Source of the DNA: Chondrosia reniformis
Lineage: Eukaryota; Porifera; Demospongiae; Chondrillida; Chondrillidae
NCBI GenBank assembly: GCA_947172415.1
Contig: OX359191.1
Span: forward strand, 2,480,001 to 2,544,000
Direction: 5' to 3'
Length of the DNA stretch: 64,000 nucleotides
In this document: positions 57,837 through 64,000 of the stretch, piece by piece
Layout: the number at the start of each line of letters is the position of its first letter
Position numbering within the stretch: the first letter of the stretch is position 1
The notes under the pieces: model-generated
Database searches by the model: none
Told to the model about the DNA's origin: nothing
Seen by the model: only the letters and a program-made list of their open reading frames with translations
Made by a program: the position numbers and the translations under genes

Positions 57837-58290
57837 TTGAGAGTGTGTATATATTAATTGTATGAACTACTTATATAGATTAGTTATATGTATTAAATGA
57901 ATGTACTAGTAATAATCACTAGTTATGGGTACTAGTTGTACGGACCCATTATATGTACCAGTTGTTTGTACTAGTTGTATGTACCAGTTGCATGTACTAG
58001 TTGTATGTACCAGTTGCATATACTAGTTGTATGTATCAGTTGCATGTACTAGTTGTATGTACTGGTTGTATGTACTATTTATATGTACTAGTTGTATGTA
58101 CTAGTTATATGTACTCTTTATCTGTACTAGTTATATGTACCATTTTTATGTACTAATTATATGTGTAAGTTCTAGTGATATGTGCTAGTTGTATGTACAA
58201 GTTGTATGTACTAGTTGTATGTACTAGTTGTACATATTACTTGAATGTTCTGTTTTTATGTACTAGTTGTATGTACTAGTTATTATTATT

Positions 58291-60480
58291 AGTATTTTTG
58301 AAACACATCGATGAAGGTGCAAAAAAACAGACAAATGCAAAATGATTATTATGGTTACATAGTTGATGCTGAAGACACAATAATGTCTAATTCATGTTGA
58401 CTGAAGTGAGGAATGACAGTGTGAGTGTCTTGGATTTCTCTAATTAGATAGCCCACAACAACATCATCAATGGAATAGGATTTACAAGGCGAGTTTCAGT
58501 ACATATAGTTATACCCCAAAAAAGCTTGAATTGCAAACTTGAGAGCTGTCCCGAAATACAGAACGGATAAGTCTAGATCGGTGAGAAGATGCACTTGATA
58601 GTAGATTCTTAAATCTGGAATAAATTATGTTATAGATACTGGCAGTTAAATCCAACAGAGTGGGCAATAGATGTATGGCAGTTATAAGGTATCTTCCAGA
58701 TTCGCCTTATAACCTTGTTAAATGAAACATTTAGAGATTTGAGGTCAGGGGCACCAAGCCTCCACAATGAGCAGCCATACAGTGAAAGACAGTAAGCATT
58801 AAACAGTTTCATCTTTGTCACTGATCACACCCTTTAAATTGAAAAAAAACAGAGTCAGCCTGGCGGATGAATGTCATCAATTTTAAATGAATATCCAATT
58901 TATCAGACAGATCATGCTGGAGAGTGTTCCCAAGGTACAACTGAGTCAACCAAAAGGAGGTGCTGACCACAGAGAGAGAAGCGGGTGTGGTCCGAAACTG
59001 CAATACACCTAAAACATATGAGTGAAGTCTTGCTGGGATTAAATTGAATGCTGTGGGACTGAGCATATTCTTCGCAAAGGGCAAGCATCTTTCTTAGAGC
59101 ATCTGGGGATGGAGCAAGAACGGTTAGGTCATCTCCATAACATAAAGACCCAAAGAAGTAAACCTCCCAGTAATAGCCAAGACCACCGGCACGAAGCGAT
59201 TCTAGCAAGCCATCAAGGTAGATTGTACACAATATTGGGCTAAGTACACCGCCTTGACGAACCCCTGTGGAGACCATAAAATAATCAGAGGCTCTACCAG
59301 ACCATTGGACCCGCAATTTCTGAGTCTTGTACCAGTGCACTAACAGGCGGATAACAGGCTTGGGCATCCTTCTATCCAGCAGTTTCTGAAACAAAATGCT
59401 GTAGTCAACAGTGTCAAAGGCTTTTGATGCATCAATCAGACAAGCATATACTTTAGAACTCTTATTCAAGTAACGGCTAATGACAGCTTTCAGGGCACCA
59501 GTACACAAGGTGGTAGAGAAGCCCGGTTTGAAGCCAATTTGTAGATCACTGGTGATGAGGTATTGACTCAAGGTAGTAAGAATAGACCACTCAAGAACTT
59601 TACCGAGAGAAGATGCTAGGACAATTCCATTGTAATTTGCAGAGAGAGATGGATCTTTAGAACCCTTAGGTATTGGCTGAATAGTGGCATCACGGAGTAC
59701 AGACGGCATGAGCCCTTGTCTCAGCAGTGATGTAATGAAGCCAGTGCATTCAAAATATGGTCTGAAGCCAGTGAGGCACCACCAACCTTTCCATGCTTGA
59801 GCTTCCCAATGGCCTCCTGGATTGTTTCCAATGACACAAATATTCGAGCAATATCCGTTGAAGTTAGAACTGATTCAAGATTTTCTGGCAGTTCTGTAGT
59901 GAAAGAATTGTCAATGGAGTTGTACAGGCGCTTGAAACTTTTGGACCACAGATTGGCAATGTTGACAGACCCAGTAACATTATCAACAACTGGAGATGGA
60001 GGACCTTTTTTCTGCCGACAGCTCGATGCACTTCAGACCAGAAACCACGGTTAAGGTCTTGATGTAATGCCTCAGCCAACTGATATGCCCCTGTCTTCTC
60101 TTTACACGTCCGACAGCATACCTGTATCTACGGTGGCAATGCTTTTTGAGCTGGAATAGAACACCAGCAGAAGGGGAACCAGCATCAAGCCAGAGCTTAT
60201 GCCACCGCTGGCTAGCCTGTAATTCTGGTGTGACAAACTGTGACCACCCAGCGATACCGGGCTGTTTGCCAGGTCCTTTGCATGGGATTGAACAGTCTGT
60301 AGCATCCTTAAGGCACTTAACAAGCTGATCACACACTTGCTCAAGCTGTTACGGATGAGCTGTGCAGGTTGAATTGCAATAGGAGATGATGTCATCGTTT
60401 AGTTCCATGTTCATAGACTCTAGTGCATGCCCAACTATATTCTGGAACATATTAATGTGATGATTATTGGCTTTATACAA
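58291..60480 (-). pseudogene. CR1/L2-like LINE, degraded
   Basis: In minus orientation a pre-RT region (QASQRWHKLWLDAG, LKKHCHRRYRYAVGRVKRRQ) precedes the RT: VLRDATIQPIPKGSKD, YACLIDASKAFDTVDYSILF, VRQGGVLSPILCTIYLDGLL, SLCYGDDLTVLAPSPDALRK and FNPSKTSLICF. The region after the thumb follows: YLGNTLQHDLSDKLDIHLKL, then KLFNAYCLSLYGCSLWRLGA and VIRRIWKIPYNCHTSIAHSV. The order is that of APE-type LINEs of the CR1/L2/Jockey group. Frameshifts separate at least four frames. The 5' end (endonuclease) is absent. A short (AATA)-like tail meets the satellite at about 58290. Confidence 0.85.
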
Positions 60481-60780
60481 CTTGTTTTAGATATATTTAC
60501 TGGGTTCATGGACAAGTGTATTCACTAGTTATATCTACTACTTGTATGTACTAGCTTTATGAACTAGTTATGTACTAGTAATATATACTAGTTGCATGTA
60601 CTAGTTATATGTGGTAGTTGCATGTATTAGTTTCAATCACTAGTTATAGGTACTAGTGATATTTACTAGTTGTATGTACTAGTTGTACCTACTAGTTGTA
60701 TATTCTTGTTAATTATGCTAGTTAAAGGTACTGGTTGTATACATGTACTAGTTATCTGTACTAGTTGTATGTACTAGCTA

Positions 60781-61295
60781 CAGTGCAGTCCACCTAATTC
60801 AAATCTCCAGGGAATCAGGAAAAATTTGAAATAACAGGAATTTTGATTTATCAGGATTATGTACAAAATAGCAAAGTGATGTCTAAACACCAAAATACAT
60901 TTGAAATATAATGAAAAAGAGAAAGTAACGCAGCCAAGTAGCAGTAGCAATGTCCTTTCTCTTTTTTCCAGATGGAGCGTTGTCCATGAGATCGATAATC
61001 TCTAGTTTTTTTCCAGAATATTGATTGGTAACGTGAATATTGCAAAGCTAGGGAATAACACCGTACTGAGAATGATTAATGACGATTTAGCTAAAATTCT
61101 TAACCGTTAAAGGTGCGATTGCCTCCTAAATAACTTTGAGCTCCCATATTGGTGTTGAAATACTTCCGTATTCTCTACGAAATAAATGAAAATTCCCAAA
61201 GAAATTTATGCACTGGGACTATAGGGGAACCAGAGTTCTATTCGTAATAGGGGAAATTTCGTCGAAAACGGATTCGAATTAAGTTGACTACACTG
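60781..61295. mobile_element. Pogo-like MITE, 515 bp
   Basis: The termini CAGTGCAGTCCACCTAATTC and the complement of the right end (CAGTGTAGTCAACTTAATTC) are imperfect inverted repeats. TA flanks at 60779-60780 and 61296-61297. No transposase is present, and the interior has no recognised protein. It is inserted in the right satellite arm. Confidence 0.8.
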
Positions 61296-61454
61296 TATAT
61301 GTACTACTAATATGTAATAGTTGCATGAACTAGTTATATGCACTTGTTGTAAGTACTAGTTGTATAGTCTAGTTGTATGTACTAGTTGTATGTACTAGTT
61401 TTATGTTCTAGTTGTATGTACTGGTTGCATGTACTAGTGTATATACTGGTTATA

Positions 61455-61700
61455 TGAAAAATCTAAGATACCATTTTCCTACATGCTATATGCCTATTCT
61501 GTAAAAAGAGCCTATAGGGGAACTAAACCTAAAGAGAGCTTTAGATGAAGATACAGTTGTCTTTTCTTCCTTCTTTTCCCTTCTTTCATCTTCTTCTCCA
61601 CTGGGTCAGACAACCGTTTCTGGGAATTCCACCCTTCATCAGTGATCCTGGGAGTCTTTGTCTTTTTCTTTATCTTGATCTTCTGTGAATCCTTGGCTAG
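61455..61700. other. Non-satellite segment in the right arm
   Basis: It begins with the 60-bp block that recurs at 61911 and continues with a pyrimidine-rich stretch (about 61555-61605). No protein or RNA is recognised. The block seems to have been duplicated together with satellite units. Confidence 0.45.
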
Positions 61701-63345
61701 TGGTTATACTGGTTATATGTACTAATTTTATGTACCAGTTATATATACCAGTTATGCATTAGTTGTAAGTACTATTTATATGTACTAGTTATATGTTCTA
61801 GGTGTATGTACAAGTTGTATGAACTAGATATATATCCTAGTTATATTTACTAGGTGTATGTACCAGTTGCAGGTACGCGTTGTATGTACTAGTTGTATGT
61901 ACTATTCATATGAAAAATCTAAGATACCATTTTCCTACATGCTGTATGCTTATTCTGTAAAAAGAGCCTAAGTTATAATTACTAGTTGTTATTATAAGAG
62001 CTAGTTATAATTACTAGTTGCAAGCACTCGTTGTATGTATATACTAGTTATATGTACTAGTTATATCTACTAGATGTATGTACTAGTTGAAGGTACTAGC
62101 TGTATGTACCAGTGGTATGTACTAGTTGTATGTTTACTTGTATGTACTAGTTGTGTGGTATTTACTAATTCTATGTGGATGTACTATCATTTATATGTAC
62201 TAAATGTGTGAACTAGTTATATTTACTAGTTTAATGCACAAGTTGGATGTACTTCTTCCGTGTTAAAGTTGTATGTACTAGTTGTATGTACTAATGGTGT
62301 TCACTAGTTATAGGTGCTAGTTAAATGTACTAGTTAAATGTACTAGTTGTAATCACTAGTTATAGATACTAGTTATATGTACTAGTTAAATGTACTAGTG
62401 GTAATCACTAGTTATAGGTACTAGTTCTATGCACTAGCTGCATGTAGTAGGTGTTTGTACTAGTTGTATGAATTACTTATATATATAAGTTGTAAGTATT
62501 AAGTATATGTGCTAGTTGTGATCACTAATTTTGGGTACTAGTTGTACGCACTCGTTATATGTACCAGTTGTTAGTACTAGTTTTATGTACCAATTGCATG
62601 TACTACTTGTATGTAATAGTGTCATGTACTAGTTGTTCATACTAGTTGTTTATTATAGTTGTATGTACTAGTAATATGTACTGGTTTTATGTACTATTTA
62701 TATGAACTAGTTGTATGTCCTAGTTTTATGTACTATTTGCATCTACTAGTTATGTAATAGTTTTATGTACTAGTTGTATGTTCTAGTTGTGTGTTCAAGT
62801 TGTATGTACTAGTTCTTCATACTAGTTCTCTGTACTAGTTTTGTACTAGTTTAATTTAGTAGTTGTATGTACCAGTTGCATATACTAGTTGTATTTACTA
62901 GTTGTAAGGACTAGTTGTATGTACAAGTTGCATGTACTAATTGTAGTACCAGTGGGGTAAGTACTAGTTGTATATACTAGTTGTATGAACTAGTTGTAAG
63001 TCCTAGTTGTATGTACTAGTTGTATGTAGCAGTTGTAGTTCTAGATTAATGTACTAGTTGTATGTAGTAGTTGTGGGTTGTAATGGCATGTACTGTTTAT
63101 ATATGTATGAACTAATTATATGCACTAGTTTTATATACTAGTTGTGTGTTCTAGTTGTATGTAATATTTGTATGTAATAGTTATATGTGCTAGTTGTGGT
63201 ACTAGTTGTGAGTATTGGTTGTATGTACTTATTGTATGTACTAGTTCTATGTACTAGTTGGAGTACTAGTTCTTAAAACTAGTTGTAAGTACAAATTGTA
63301 TGTCCTAGTTGTATGTACTAGTTGGATGTACGAGTTGTACTCTGT

Positions 63346-63743
63346 TAAAAAAGGTGGTGGGTTCAACCCACCAGAAGTGGTGGGTTTGACTTGTCCCTAT
63401 AAACCCACCAATTTGTGGTGGCTATAAACCATCATTTTACATTGGTGTGTGTTACACACCCGTTTTTTTACATTATTCATTGCTGGCACCGCCTCTAAAT
63501 AATCAACACAGTTTAATTGATTAATATGCTTGGATATTTCAAATAGCTCAATTAATTGTTAATATATCATTAAACATCCTAATACAACTTCAAAATTAAA
63601 TAAACCAAAATAAAAAGATGAATATTAAATAAGAAATAGAATAAGTCAATAAAAAGAATGGCTGCACGCATAAATAAATTAAAGTGATTGCAGTTCGGAA
63701 AATACTCTAGCAAAAGTGTTACCTTGCTTGGAAGGTTTAACCT
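63346..63743. other. Hairpin-rich border and AT-rich spacer
   Basis: Immediately after the satellite, GTGGTGGGTT-type and AACCCACCA-type blocks alternate (63350-63420) and can fold into several stem-loops. This may be the end of another small element. The rest is AT-rich with no gene. Confidence 0.5.
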
Positions 63744-63965
63744 TTAAAAAATATATTCTAAGAGTGAAATAATCTGTGTGCACTCTTGAGGATAGGTAAT
63801 GTTAAAAACATAATAAATGCCAAGTAATGCCACAACAATTTCCTCAGATCGCACTTCAAACAGTGGGATCTGATCTATTGAAATAAAACATTGGGTCTCA
63901 TGGCAGAGAAGGCACGGTGTTGGGGCTCTCTGCATTTTTGCCGCATCCTCCAATCCAAGGTTCTC
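63744..63965 (-). CDS. Terminal exon of an unidentified minus-strand gene
   Basis: After a polypyrimidine-AG acceptor (TGTATAG, at 63966 and above) the frame reads ENLGLEDAAKMQRAPTPCLL, then CFISIDQIPLFEVRSEEIVV, ALLGIYYVFNITYPQ and IISLLEYIF before TAA. The pattern resembles a recurrent C-terminal exon in uncharacterised invertebrate proteins ('..PL.EV.....AL..L...YVFNI.YP......FLE'), whose function I cannot state. The rest of the gene lies beyond the right edge. Confidence 0.5.
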   Translation of the reverse strand, partial: ENLGLEDAAKMQRAPTPCLLCHETQCFISIDQIPLFEVRSEEIVVALLGIYYVFNITYPQECTQIISLLEYIF

Positions 63966-64000
63966 CTATACAATAAATACAAGTATAATTTACAGCTATA

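Larger units (their letters stand above)
57837..63345 (-). repeat. 13-bp satellite array, right arm (inverted)
   Basis: The same unit appears as its complement TGTATGTACTAGT through 57840-58290, 60490-60780, 61296-61450 and 61700-63345. It is interrupted by a CR1/L2-like LINE (58290-60490), a pogo-like MITE (60781-61295) and a segment at about 61455-61700. A non-satellite block of about 60 bp starting GAAAAATCTAAGATACC occurs twice (about 61455 and 61911). The arm ends at a sharp border near 63345. Confidence 0.92.

Noticed and set aside
44043-63345. Calling the satellite a centromere or telomere
   Set aside because: Orientation, unit and invasion by LINEs fit pericentromeric or subtelomeric DNA, but nothing in the sequence proves it.

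Overview
The window is animal nuclear DNA: spliced genes with short GT-AG introns, an AT-rich background, no bacterial-style operons, and nearly every class of metazoan transposon. The element repertoire (KDZ-type transposase, Ngaro-like tyrosine-recombinase retroelement, Penelope, REL-endonuclease LINEs, Ty3/Gypsy, pogo-like and Mutator-like MITEs) and the very long minisatellites suggest an early-branching marine invertebrate. A demosponge is my best guess, and that is inference only. A run of N lies at 42930-43129.

1-17.9 kb: a single recognisable host gene, GCC1 (GRIP and coiled-coil protein 1), is on the minus strand. Its start is near 17760. Seven phase-compatible exons lead down to 3141, and the gene runs off the left edge before its GRIP domain. 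Its introns hold remnants of a non-LTR RT, a Tc1-like transposase, two Penelope fragments, a LINE 3' half, and a pogo-like MITE that carries an intact HIRAN-like ORF. Its promoter has a CRE palindrome. A 634-bp Mutator-like element carrying a RecQ-type helicase fragment sits immediately upstream.

18.6-37.4 kb: this looks like one large, repeatedly invaded DNA transposon. Inverted TAGTAAGCACCTC motifs lie near 18613 and 37415. Plus-strand spliced genes (a small unknown protein; an OTU protease with a PHD-like finger; a CWAFA cysteine-protease-like exon pair) converge on a minus-strand KDZ/HMGXB3-like transposase gene (37275 to 34048). Three later insertions interrupt it. One is a 5.9-kb element with a perfect 9-bp target duplication whose arms are inverted 1.5-1.8 kb minisatellites. 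The second is a deleted Gypsy element (LTRs about 98% identical, 5-bp TSD) inside a 68-bp minisatellite. The third is a TA-flanked MITE with a second HIRAN-like fragment.

38-44 kb: a composite with roughly 470-bp terminal inverted repeats. It encloses the 3' half of an Ngaro-like YR retrotransposon with two identical 212-bp direct repeats, a 96-bp foldback MITE with 9-bp TSDs, the N gap and the 3' end of a REL-endonuclease LINE.

44-63.3 kb: a 13-bp satellite (ACTAGTACATACA) that reverses orientation between 56.5 and 57.8 kb, making a huge imperfect inverted repeat. It has been invaded by two related CXC-domain REL-endonuclease LINEs, a 5'-truncated R2-like LINE at the inversion point, a CR1/L2-like LINE, a pogo-like MITE and a segment with a tRNA-like sequence. 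The last 650 bp hold a hairpin-rich stretch and the terminal exon of an unidentified minus-strand gene.
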